Made by a program: the position numbers and the translations under genes
Part shown: one piece after another, positions 34,571 to 42,720 of the stretch
How the letters are laid out: every line of letters starts with the position of its first letter
How positions within the stretch are numbered: position 1 is the stretch's first letter
The notes under the pieces: generated by a model
Told to the model about the DNA's origin: nothing
What the model saw: only the letters and a program-made list of their open reading frames with translations
Database searches by the model: none
Assembly (NCBI GenBank): GCA_007133065.1
Contig: SLNJ01000016.1
Span: 45,517 to 109,516, forward strand
Direction: 5' to 3'
Source: Opitutales bacterium
GTDB lineage: Bacteria > Verrucomicrobiota > Verrucomicrobiia > Opitutales > Oceanipulchritudinaceae
Length of the DNA stretch: 64,000 nucleotides

Positions 34571-35395
34571 TTATTCTTCTGAGATACACGCCGAGATGAA
34601 ATCGACGGCCCGCCGAATGTCGTCCACCCGATCCTCTCCACCCTCCCGCTCGATCGCCATCGTCCCAGCGAACCCCGCTTCGTCGAGCACGCCGAGGAAG
34701 CCATCCCAATCGACCTCACCCTCGCCCAGTGGACGCTCCTGGCCCCACCCGCGATTCGCGTCCTTGAGGTGTACGCTGCCCAACCTGCCGACGAGTTGCC
34801 GCACAGCATCGACCGGATCGCCCATCTCGTATAGAAGCATGTTCGCCGGATCGAAATTGACCAACACATTCGGGCGATTCACGATACCGAGAAATCGATT
34901 CAGGGTCGCAGCCGACTCCTGGCCGGTTTCGAGTGCGAGCGACCCGCCAAACACGTCCGCAAATAGATCCGCGATCAGGCGAATCCGCTCCACCACCACC
35001 GCAAATTGCGGTTCGTCTTCGTTTTCCGGAATAAACCCGGCATGCGTGGTGATACTGTCGATACCGAGCGCGCGGGCAACCTGCGCCGAGGTCTCGGCAT
35101 TCGCCCAGTTTCGCTCCCAGGTCGCATTCGGGACAATCCCTCCCGTCTCGCGGATCCGTTCGGGCGTGGAATAGTCTTCGTCAACCGCTGAATACATCCC
35201 GGAAACCACGCTGATCCCCGCGTCCGCCAGCACTTGTCCGACGCGGCCCCAAACCGATGGATTCTCGAAGACCGGCGCAAGCGCGAGCTGCACGCGCTTC
35301 AATCCGATTGCGTCGCACTGTTCGGCCAGTTCGACCGGCGTCTGCGGCCGCACCGACCAACTACATAATGCCAACTGATTCGTTGTAAGCGTCAT
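34571..35395 (-). CDS. Sugar phosphate isomerase/epimerase-like TIM-barrel protein
   Basis: A 274-residue xylose-isomerase-like protein. The start is the ATG at 35395 (MTLTTNQLALCSWS), preceded directly by a purine-rich GGAGGAGG; the open frame continues 83 codons upstream without similarity to the family. Acidic and histidine residues at strand ends include DSITTHAGFIPE, GSLALETGQE, VLVNFDPANMLLY, GSVHLKDANRG and MAIEREGG, the usual metal and substrate ligands. The substrate is unknown. It converges on the Gfo/Idh gene 103 nt away and diverges from the EVE-domain gene. Confidence 0.86.
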   Translation of the reverse strand: MTLTTNQLALCSWSVRPQTPVELAEQCDAIGLKRVQLALAPVFENPSVWGRVGQVLADAGISVVSGMYSAVDEDYSTPERIRETGGIVPNATWERNWANAETSAQVARALGIDSITTHAGFIPENEDEPQFAVVVERIRLIADLFADVFGGSLALETGQESAATLNRFLGIVNRPNVLVNFDPANMLLYEMGDPVDAVRQLVGRLGSVHLKDANRGWGQERPLGEGEVDWDGFLGVLDEAGFAGTMAIEREGGEDRVDDIRRAVDFISACISEE

Positions 35396-35546
35396 CCTCC
35401 TCCTCCATGTTTCACATTCACGCATGTTCGCGGTTCCAGACCAAGGCTGCAACCACACCAACCGGGCCAACCCTACCCCCGAAACCGGTGGCAATGCAAA
35501 TCCATTTCGCTTGCCGCTTCCAAGCATGCCGCACATGCTTCCCACA

Positions 35547-36023
35547 ATGCAATATTGGCTCATGAAATCGGAACCCCGGACCTTCTCGATCGATGATCTG
35601 AAGGCGGCTCCAGACGGAGTCGAGTCGTGGGATGGCATCCGCAATTACCAAGCCCGCAATTTCATGCGCGATGACATGCGCCAGGGCGATCGCGTCCTCT
35701 TCTACCACTCCAGCTGTCCGACCCCCGGGGTCGCGGGCCTCGCAGAAGTCGCCCGCGAAGCACACCCGGACCACACAGCATGGGACCCGGAAAGCGATTA
35801 CTTCGACCCAAAGGCATCTCCGGAGAATCCCCGCTGGTTCATGGTCGCCATCCGTTTTGTCGAAGCGTTCCCCCACATCGTGCCCCTCGCCGAACTCAGA
35901 CGGGTCTCCACGCTCCGCAACATGAAACTGCTGCAACGAGGACAACGCCTGAGTATTCAACCGGTTACAAAAAAGGAGTACGAAACCATTTGCCGGATCG
36001 GCCGCTCGGCCGCGTCCCGGTGA
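35547..36023 (+). CDS. EVE-domain protein
   Basis: A 158-residue single-domain protein of the EVE (DUF55) family, related to PUA and YTH domains that read modified bases. It opens with MQYWLMKSEPRTFSIDDL and contains GVESWDGIRNYQARNFMRDDMRQGDRVLFYHS and ENPRWFMVAIRFVEAF, all characteristic. The first ATG that fits is 35547; an ATG four codons upstream is possible. EVE proteins are thought to bind modified DNA or RNA bases and often occur with defence genes, but no defence genes are nearby here. Confidence 0.92.
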   Translation: MQYWLMKSEPRTFSIDDLKAAPDGVESWDGIRNYQARNFMRDDMRQGDRVLFYHSSCPTPGVAGLAEVAREAHPDHTAWDPESDYFDPKASPENPRWFMVAIRFVEAFPHIVPLAELRRVSTLRNMKLLQRGQRLSIQPVTKKEYETICRIGRSAASR

Positions 36024-36260
36024 GTACCAATGGAGCAATCCAAATTTCGGACCGGACAGGGAACCCACTCCGCCAGTCTGCGGTCTGTGCGGTGCGAAAT
36101 TGCGATCCGCAGCGATACCATACCGCCATGATCGTGACAGCGGCGGCGCTACGCGCCATCGAATCCTTGTCTTGATTCGCGGCCGCAGGTGACGTAGGCT
36201 TCGCTAAATCCAAATCTTATCGTTTCAGCACCCTCCTCCAACTCCTCGTTTACGATCATT

Positions 36261-37496
36261 ATGCGCTTTAGTCCGAACCGGTTCCAGCCCATTGCGCTGG
36301 CCATCCTCATCGCACTCTCTCTCGCCTGCTCAACCGCATCGGCACAACCGGCCCGATCCGACAATCCGTACCTCGGTTACTGGAAGATTGAGGAACCTGC
36401 CGGTGACAGCTGCTTTATCGTCATCAAATCACACGGACAGGCATCGACCTTCTGGTCCGGCGCCATCGATCACATCGAGTCCGGCGAGTGGACACGCCGG
36501 GAGGATTCTTTACTGATTACCTGGGATACCGGTTATACTGATGTGCTCCGGCGCAACGAGGACGAAACGGTCACCCGCGAAACGTTTCCACCGGGTCGAA
36601 GCGTTCATCAGGAACCCTTATTGGTGGCGCGCGGTGAGAAGCTCGAACGCGATGTCATCGGAAGCCTGACCACATCACCGTCCGACAGCGCCCGCGAGGC
36701 TCCGACACAACAGGAGCCCCCCCACCACCAGCCCGAACCGGGCGAGCTGCGCAACCGGTTTGTCGGGTACTGGGAAATTGAGCAGGGGGGAACCGACTTC
36801 ATGGGATTGCGCGGTGTGCGCGACCGATTCTTCCTCCGCATCGCCCGCGACGGCACCACTGCCGCCACCCAGCGCAACTGGAGCGACGAGTACCGGAACC
36901 AGACAGGGCGATGGCAGGTCAACGAAGATGAGTTGCGTATCCGCTGGCCCAGCGGGCATGTCGACGCGCTGCGCCCGACCGAAGACGGTTCGTTTGCGAT
37001 GCTCAGCTGGACACCGCGGCAGGACGAGAGCGGCCGGCACGACCGGAAGGTCGCTGCGCGCATGGTTTCAGCTGCCCAGGTTCGCGGCCTCTTTCATGCA
37101 GGCCACACAACGCAGGTGTCGATCGAGGACTTCATCGGCCCCTGGACCGAGGAGCATGTTGCGCCCGGGGCGAACCGACCTCATCTCAAAATCGAACGAT
37201 GGGGGAATGCGTATCGTTATATCGATCCCGAGAAACCGGCCCTCGGCCGCATCCCGGGCGAGTGGAAGATGGGACGCGACGGCATCGTCGTCACATGGCA
37301 GGACGGAGTTCGCGACGTCATTGAAGTGACACAGCGCGGCACGTTTGTTCAGGCAACATTTTCGGTGGGTACGCCGGTGACCGGAACACCAGAGGAACGC
37401 CGCCCCGTGCGTCGTATCACACGCCAGGAACAAGCTACCACCGAAGCCCAGGCCATGGCCCGCGAACGCGCCGCCGCCGAGTCCCGGAGACGCTGA
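36261..37496 (+). CDS. Secreted triple-repeat protein, possible lipoprotein
   Basis: I do not recognise a family for this 411-residue protein. The signal sequence (PIALAILIALSLACSTASA) ends in a lipobox-like LSLAC, so it may be a lipoprotein; cleavage at ASA by the general signal peptidase is also possible. The mature protein has three repeats of about 60-80 residues: YLGYWKIEE...ITWDTGYTDVLRR, FVGYWEIEQ...IRWPSGHVDALRP and FIGPWTEEH...VTWQDGVRDVIEV. Each ends with a W-G-x-x-D-V/A-[IL] unit. The first two repeats are separated by a proline/glutamine-rich linker. The C-terminus is a charged A/R/E-rich helix. The gene is monocistronic and converges on yggS. The 237-nt gap upstream holds nothing recognisable. 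Confidence 0.75.
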   Translation: MRFSPNRFQPIALAILIALSLACSTASAQPARSDNPYLGYWKIEEPAGDSCFIVIKSHGQASTFWSGAIDHIESGEWTRREDSLLITWDTGYTDVLRRNEDETVTRETFPPGRSVHQEPLLVARGEKLERDVIGSLTTSPSDSAREAPTQQEPPHHQPEPGELRNRFVGYWEIEQGGTDFMGLRGVRDRFFLRIARDGTTAATQRNWSDEYRNQTGRWQVNEDELRIRWPSGHVDALRPTEDGSFAMLSWTPRQDESGRHDRKVAARMVSAAQVRGLFHAGHTTQVSIEDFIGPWTEEHVAPGANRPHLKIERWGNAYRYIDPEKPALGRIPGEWKMGRDGIVVTWQDGVRDVIEVTQRGTFVQATFSVGTPVTGTPEERRPVRRITRQEQATTEAQAMARERAAAESRRR

Positions 37497-37504
37497 GCTT
37501 CCAG

Positions 37505-38275
37505 TCACAGCGGAACGTTACTCGCAGGGCGGGATATCCCACCCTGCCGCTCTCCGAACAGAGCCGACCCGACGCGAACGCAGGTGCTGCCTTCCCGGAT
37601 CGCATCCTCGAGGTCGCCGCTCATCCCCATGGAGAGCTCCCCAAGCTGCACCCCGCATCGATCCGCCAACCGGTCCCGCAATGCCCGCAGCGCCGCAAAA
37701 GCACGGGCGGCCGCCTGCGAATCGTCAGTCAGCGGAGCAATCGTCATGAGTCCTTCGACCCGGAGGGATGAGGCCGACAATGCCGACTCCAGCAACGCCT
37801 CCGCTTCACACTCCGCCACGCCGTGCTTGTTCGGATCGTCTCCGGTGTTGACTTGAAGGAGGATCGGCAGCCGCTTGGCCAGTTCACACGCGTGCCGATC
37901 CAGGCGTTGTACGATTTTGATACGATCCACGCTCTGAATCCGATCGAAGGTCGCCGCCGCAAGGCTCGCCTTGTTGGACTGGACCGGCCCGATCCCTTCC
38001 CAGTACAGGTTCAATTCGCCGACCTCATTCCGCTTCACGGAAGCCTCCTGAACCCGGTTTTCGCCGATCCGGAACAGACCGAGCCGAGCCGCTGCCCGAA
38101 CGACTTCGGAACCGTGCGCCTTGGTGACCGCGACCACTCGAATCTCCGACACGTCGCGCCCACAAGCCGCACACGCAGCCCGGATTCGCTCGAAAAGTGC
38201 GTCCCTGCGACGCGCGATCTCCCGTTCCCACCCCGGCGTTGCACCCTCGTGTTCCCTCCCTTCTTCGTACGCCAT
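37505..38275 (-). CDS. YggS/PLPBP-family pyridoxal phosphate homeostasis protein
   Basis: A 256-residue protein with the alanine-racemase N-terminal barrel fold but no racemase domain. The PLP lysine is K52 in VVAVTKAHGSE. GENRVQEASVKR, GPVQSNKASLAA, LLQVNTGDDPNKHG and the signature MGMSGDLEDAIREGSTCVRVGSALFG are all in place. The family controls PLP and amino-acid homeostasis. About 15 extra residues precede the usual start, so translation could begin internally. It diverges from the LysR regulator gene across 63 AT-rich nt. Confidence 0.94.
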   Translation of the reverse strand: MAYEEGREHEGATPGWEREIARRRDALFERIRAACAACGRDVSEIRVVAVTKAHGSEVVRAAARLGLFRIGENRVQEASVKRNEVGELNLYWEGIGPVQSNKASLAAATFDRIQSVDRIKIVQRLDRHACELAKRLPILLQVNTGDDPNKHGVAECEAEALLESALSASSLRVEGLMTIAPLTDDSQAAARAFAALRALRDRLADRCGVQLGELSMGMSGDLEDAIREGSTCVRVGSALFGERQGGISRPASNVPL

Positions 38276-38298
38276 GTTATAAAAAAGTTTTGCTTATT

Positions 38299-38328
38299 TT
38301 GATTTACTTTTCCATTAGCATGTATAAT
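38299..38328 (+). promoter_or_regulatory. Putative sigma-70 promoter of the LysR-type gene
   Basis: TTGATT (38299-38304) and a perfect TATAAT (38323-38328) are 18 nt apart in a markedly AT-rich tract. The ATG lies 10 nt after the -10 box, so the transcript would start only about 3-5 nt before the start codon. No Shine-Dalgarno is present; a run of T fills the space. Confidence 0.55.
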
Positions 38329-38338
38329 TTTTTTTGCA

Positions 38339-39346
38339 ATGCACCTCGAAAACTTCAAAATCTTTTCGGATCTGGTTGAAAGCCAGAGTTTTTCGCGGGC
38401 TGCCAAACTGAACGGTGTCACACAGTCGGCGGTCAGCCAGCAGCTGCGCGCGATGGAACGTTTCTTCAATGTTCTCATCGTAGACCGGAGTCAAAAGCAA
38501 TTTCGCCTTACCCGTGAAGGGGCGAAACTCTATGAGAGCTCGAAGGATATCCTGTACCGCTACGAAAAGCTGAAAAGCGAACTGCAGGAAATGCGCGATG
38601 TCATCAGCGGAACGATCCACATTTCCACAATTTACAGCATCGGATTGCACGAGCTTCCGCCGTACATCAAGAGCTTTCTCCATGAGTTCCCGACCGTTAA
38701 CGTCCGCGTGGAATATCGGCGTGCGAACATGGTGTACGAGGACATCCTGCACAACTCTGTGGATATAGGGCTCGTCGCGTTCCCCCAGAAAATTCGTCAG
38801 CTCGAGGTGATCCCCTTTATCGAAGACCGTCTCATTCTTATCTGCCATCCCGAGAACGCGCTCGCGCAAAAGAAGCTGCTCGACCCGCAGGACCTGGCGA
38901 AATCGAGATTTATTGGATTCGATCCGGACATCCCGACGCGCAAAGCGATCGATCAGATATTCAAAGAGCACAAGCTCGACATTGATCCGGTCATGGAATT
39001 CGACAATATCGAGACCGTAAAGCGCGCGGTGGAGATCGATGCCGGGGTTGCGATTATACCCGAGGCAACGGTCAAGCAGGAAGTGCGGCAGGGATTGCTC
39101 AAATCCATCCCATTAAAGGGCAAGCAATTCACACGGCCTCTCGCAATCATCCACCGCAAGGGCCGGATTCTTACGCCCGCGATGAAGCGATTCATCGCGA
39201 CACTAACCGGTGGGAGACCTCCGGCCGACAAAGAGACGGCGCAAGCGCCCAGCACGGAAAAACGCGCGCGTCGAAAAAAGCTGCGGCAGCCCCGGAAGAA
39301 GCAGGTCGCCGTCGCCGCCCAGCTCTCCTCCAACCACAACGGCTAG
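38339..39346 (+). CDS. LysR-family transcriptional regulator
   Basis: A 335-residue regulator. The N-terminal winged HTH (LENFKIFSDLVESQSFSRAAKLNGVTQSAVSQQLRAME) is followed by the linker helix and a periplasmic-binding-protein-like effector domain from about 92. The C-terminus carries an unusual basic tail of some 40 residues (KRARRKKLRQPRKKQ). The domain organisation resembles CysB/CbbR-type members, but the effector is unknown. It diverges from yggS and is followed by a convergent symporter gene. The mRNA may be leaderless, as judged from the promoter position. Confidence 0.93.
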   Translation: MHLENFKIFSDLVESQSFSRAAKLNGVTQSAVSQQLRAMERFFNVLIVDRSQKQFRLTREGAKLYESSKDILYRYEKLKSELQEMRDVISGTIHISTIYSIGLHELPPYIKSFLHEFPTVNVRVEYRRANMVYEDILHNSVDIGLVAFPQKIRQLEVIPFIEDRLILICHPENALAQKKLLDPQDLAKSRFIGFDPDIPTRKAIDQIFKEHKLDIDPVMEFDNIETVKRAVEIDAGVAIIPEATVKQEVRQGLLKSIPLKGKQFTRPLAIIHRKGRILTPAMKRFIATLTGGRPPADKETAQAPSTEKRARRKKLRQPRKKQVAVAAQLSSNHNG

Positions 39347-39371
39347 CCCGCCGACGCATCCGTAACCGACG

Positions 39372-40874
39372 TCAACCGGCTCCGGGATGAGGTCCATCGT
39401 CGCCCGCCGGGATCACTCCGCATCCGAACGTTACAAGGGCGCCCACAATAATCGTCCAGGTCCACGCGATCGGCCAGCCCAGCACCTCGGTGCCGACCAG
39501 GAGCACCACCGCCGCCATGGAACCGGCGATCATGCCGACCACATTCCCGCGATCGGATCCACGGCGGGTCAGCACTCCGACCAGGAACACCCCCAGCAGC
39601 GATCCATACGTGATGCTCACCAATTTGAATCCAAGCCACAGAAATCCTTCCGCGTCCCGAAACGACCAGGCCAATACAGCGAGCAGAATGCCGAAGCCGA
39701 CGACACAGATCCGGTTGACCACAAGGTAGTGTCGCTCGTTCCCGTGCTTCCGAATCAGCGGCCTGTAGAGGTCGATCACAACCGAGGAACTGAGGGCGCT
39801 CACCGCCGAGTCGAGGCTCGACATCGCCGTTGCGAAGATGCCGATCAGCAATAGCCCGCGCATGCCGAACGGGAGGACCTCCGAGATAAAATACGGGAAA
39901 ACCTGGTCCGCCGCCACCCGACCGTGCTCGACCAGGCCGGGCAGGCCGGGATCCGGAAACTCCTGGAAATAGACCCAGAGCCCCACCCCGATGAACAGAA
40001 ATCCGGCAGCGATCGGGATTCCCACAAATCCACTCAGGATCATGCTCCAACGTGCGCGCTTAACCTCGCGACAGCTGAGCACGCGCTGCATCATGTCCTG
40101 ATCGGTTCCCAACGCGGCAGCGGTCATCACGAGCCCATTGAAGAACGCAAAATAGAAAATTCCGGGATCGCTCAACCAACCGATCCAACCAGCTCCGCCG
40201 TCGGGTCGAAATCGAAACAGCTCGAGCCGGCCGGTCTCCGCTCCGGAGGCTAAGATGCTCCCCCAGCCGACCTCCGCTTGCAGAAAGAGGGCGACGGCCA
40301 CCCCGCCCGCAACGAAGACACATGCCTGCAGGAGATCCGTCCAGATCACCGCCTTCAGCCCGCCGAACGAGGTGTAAAGCAGGGATGCCACAGTGAATAC
40401 CAGGAGAGAGATCCAGAGCGGAATTCCAAAAAACACCGCCAGCCCGTACGTAGCGATCAACAGACGCACGCTGCTCGCCAGAATCCGGGTGATAAGGAAG
40501 TAGATCGCCGCTGTGTAGCGCGATCGCACACCAAAGCGATCCGCGAGATAAGAGTATATCGTCAGGTAACGGCTCGCGTAAAACGCGGTCAGAAAAAACC
40601 CCGCGATGAAGAACCGCGCGCAAAGCGAACCGACGCCGAACTGAAGATACGACAGATTGTTCGCAAAACCCTCGCCGGGCACGCTGAGAAAGGTGACCGC
40701 ACTGATCTCAGTCGCAATGATCGAGAATAATACCGCTCCCCAGGGCATGCGACGCCCCGCCGCCACGAAATCTTCGGAATTCTCCTCCCGCCGGCCAAAA
40801 CAATACCCGACCGTGAAAACGGCAGCGAAATAAGCTGCCAAAATCGCCCAGTCGAATGCATGGAGGTCAGGCAT
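39372..40874 (-). CDS. Sodium:solute symporter (SSS family)
   Basis: A 500-residue transporter with about 13 predicted hydrophobic segments. SSS family landmarks are FVAAGRRMPWGAVLFSIIATEISAVTFLSVPG, SFGGLKAVIWTDLLQACVF and the sodium-site region GTDQDMMQRVLSCR, followed by FATAMSSLDSAVSALSSSVVIDLY. It imports a solute, probably a sugar or related compound, with Na+. It lies 38 nt downstream of galactokinase on the same strand; that association suggests galactose or another hexose as substrate, which is inference. Confidence 0.92.
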   Translation of the reverse strand: MPDLHAFDWAILAAYFAAVFTVGYCFGRREENSEDFVAAGRRMPWGAVLFSIIATEISAVTFLSVPGEGFANNLSYLQFGVGSLCARFFIAGFFLTAFYASRYLTIYSYLADRFGVRSRYTAAIYFLITRILASSVRLLIATYGLAVFFGIPLWISLLVFTVASLLYTSFGGLKAVIWTDLLQACVFVAGGVAVALFLQAEVGWGSILASGAETGRLELFRFRPDGGAGWIGWLSDPGIFYFAFFNGLVMTAAALGTDQDMMQRVLSCREVKRARWSMILSGFVGIPIAAGFLFIGVGLWVYFQEFPDPGLPGLVEHGRVAADQVFPYFISEVLPFGMRGLLLIGIFATAMSSLDSAVSALSSSVVIDLYRPLIRKHGNERHYLVVNRICVVGFGILLAVLAWSFRDAEGFLWLGFKLVSITYGSLLGVFLVGVLTRRGSDRGNVVGMIAGSMAAVVLLVGTEVLGWPIAWTWTIIVGALVTFGCGVIPAGDDGPHPGAG

Positions 40875-40912
40875 GCACTTCCTTGATGGGCGAACCGGGC
40901 GTCATTACAAGG

Positions 40913-42106
40913 TCAAACCCTCCAACCGTCACATCCAGCACTGGACGCCCCGTCGCCCCACCCGACTTCGAAAACGGCCGGGGTGCAATCGGGGAACACC
41001 CCGACGAAGTCCCGCACGACGGCTTCAGCGTCCGATCGGGCAAACCGCGGCGATGTCACCGCCAATACGCCGCCGCCGAACCCGCCGCCGGTTAACCGAG
41101 CGCCATAAACTCCGGAACGGTGCCGCAGACAATCCACCAACCCGTCCAGCTCCGGCGTACTGTTCTCGAAAAGCACCCTCGAGCTCTGGTGAGAGGCATC
41201 GAGCCGTTCTCCGACGCTCCGCATGTCTCCCCGCTCCAGGGCGAAGACGCACTCCATCACCCGCTGCTGCTCCTCGATAACATGGAGAACCCGGGAATAG
41301 AGCGGATCGCCGAGGTCCCGCCGAGTCGCCTCGAGCTGATCCGGAGCGACGTCGACGAGGTGTTCAATTCCAGCGAATCGCCGCTGCAAACAAGCCAACG
41401 CCTCGGTGCACTCCTCGTGCCTTTTGCCGTATAACGACTCGACGAGCCGATGCTTTTTGTTCGAGTCGAATACCCAGAATCGCAGCGCCTCCGGGAGCGG
41501 CACGCGCTCGAAGCGGGGAAGCCGGCAATCGACAAGCACAAGGTGGCCGCGCCTGCCGGCCACACTCACTCCCTGATCGAGGATTCCGCACGGCATGCCG
41601 ACAAAAGTGTTTTCGGCATGCCGGCAAAGCACCGCCAACCGCTCCTCCGACAGTGGAAAGCCATAGAGCACCTCCAGCGCCTTGGCCGTAGCCAGCTCCA
41701 GCGCCGCGCTGCTGCTCAATCCCGCACCCGCCGGAATCGTACTGGAAAACTCCATATCGAACCCGCGTTCGACGGATGCTCCCGCGTCGCGAAATGCATG
41801 CACCACCCCCAGCACGTAGTTCGCCCAGAAGGCACTCCCCCGCACCGGCCGAAGGTCGGAGAGCGAGGCTTCGACCGGTTCATGGATCTCCGTTCGCAAA
41901 GCGATGCAGTCGTCCTCCCTGGGCGAGGCCGCCGCCTCAATATAGCGATCGATCGCCATCCCCAGGACCCGTCCGCCATTGTAGTCGATGTGATTCCCGA
42001 TGAACTCGATGCGCCCAGGCGCACGTGTGACGACCGTGGGCGATCTTCCGAAATGGCTCTCAAAGCGACTCACCTTGCCGGACTCCAAATGCATATCTGG
42101 ACGCAT
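40913..42106 (-). CDS. galK: Galactokinase (GHMP kinase family)
   Basis: A 397-residue GHMP kinase. The galactokinase signature at 30-45 reads PGRIEFIGNHIDYNGG, where the more common form is GRVNLIGEHTDYN. The ATP loop is IPAGAGLSSSAALELA, HAENTFVGMPCGILDQ carries the catalytic Asp region, and LTGGGFGGGVLA is the third motif. These support galactokinase over mevalonate or homoserine kinases. The start is taken as ATG 42106; a TTG lies directly before it. An intrinsic terminator ends only 18 nt upstream, leaving almost no room for a separate promoter. The downstream gene is an SSS symporter. Confidence 0.92.
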   Translation of the reverse strand: MRPDMHLESGKVSRFESHFGRSPTVVTRAPGRIEFIGNHIDYNGGRVLGMAIDRYIEAAASPREDDCIALRTEIHEPVEASLSDLRPVRGSAFWANYVLGVVHAFRDAGASVERGFDMEFSSTIPAGAGLSSSAALELATAKALEVLYGFPLSEERLAVLCRHAENTFVGMPCGILDQGVSVAGRRGHLVLVDCRLPRFERVPLPEALRFWVFDSNKKHRLVESLYGKRHEECTEALACLQRRFAGIEHLVDVAPDQLEATRRDLGDPLYSRVLHVIEEQQRVMECVFALERGDMRSVGERLDASHQSSRVLFENSTPELDGLVDCLRHRSGVYGARLTGGGFGGGVLAVTSPRFARSDAEAVVRDFVGVFPDCTPAVFEVGWGDGASSAGCDGWRV

Positions 42107-42124
42107 CAATCGGCCTCGCCGATC

Positions 42125-42156
42125 AAAAAACCCGCAGGTTCAGCTGCGGGTTTTTT
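42125..42156. terminator. Intrinsic terminator between the HU gene and galK
   Basis: A 7-bp GC stem (CCCGCAG / CTGCGGG) with a 6-nt loop, 42131-42150, is flanked by A6 and T6 runs that extend pairing. It works in either direction, and for minus-strand transcripts the U-tract is 42130-42125. It lies 24 nt after the HU stop and 18 nt before the galK start. Confidence 0.85.
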
Positions 42157-42180
42157 GGGGTGAAAGCGTTCAAACAAGCA

Positions 42181-42456
42181 CTACAGCGCTGCTTTCAATC
42201 CCGCGCCCGGCTTGAACTTGACGGACTTCGAAGCCTTGATGCGAATCTTCTCCTTCGTCTGAGGATTGATTCCCGAACGGGCTGCGCGCTTGGTCACGGA
42301 AAAAGTACCGAATCCAATCAGCTGCACGTTTTTGTCTTTCTTAATTCCCTTCTTCACGCCTTCCAGAACGGCATCAACGGCACGTTCAGCAGCGGCTTTG
42401 GATGTGTCACCCCCAAGAGTTTTTTGGACACTTGCGACGAGTTCAGCTTTATTCAT
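42181..42456 (-). CDS. HU-family DNA-binding protein
   Basis: A 91-residue histone-like protein of standard HU length. MNKAELVASVQKTLGG begins the helical dimer part, and the arm region carries the PROSITE-type pattern GFGTFSVTKRAARSGINPQTKEKIRI with the DNA-intercalating proline in NPQT. It bends and compacts DNA. AGGAG lies 7 nt before the ATG. It is transcribed alone: an intrinsic terminator follows. The 264 nt between it and the YgfZ stop codon contain its promoter region but no gene. Confidence 0.97.
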   Translation of the reverse strand: MNKAELVASVQKTLGGDTSKAAAERAVDAVLEGVKKGIKKDKNVQLIGFGTFSVTKRAARSGINPQTKEKIRIKASKSVKFKPGAGLKAAL

Positions 42457-42720
42457 TGAGGTCTCCTGTTCTTTGCGTTATTTGATGACTATAGAGAATG
42501 TTGAGTCATTCGCGAAGCCAGAGAACGAAGGTCGTCCGCCCCAGTCAACCAAAATCACGGCGTTAGTGAAGATTTTGCCCTTTGTTGAGGCGGGTTGCAG
42601 AGCCGCTCGCTTCCACTACAATCCCCCCGATCCGACACCGGAATCCACTCCCGGCACACGTTGCTTCACCGCTTCCAGGTACGCTTGAAAACGTCCGGAT
42701 CACGATGTTACACGGAGCCG

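Noticed and set aside
42600..42720. A small gene between ygfZ and HU
   Set aside because: Open frames here are low-complexity, have no ribosome-binding site, and run into ygfZ antisense.
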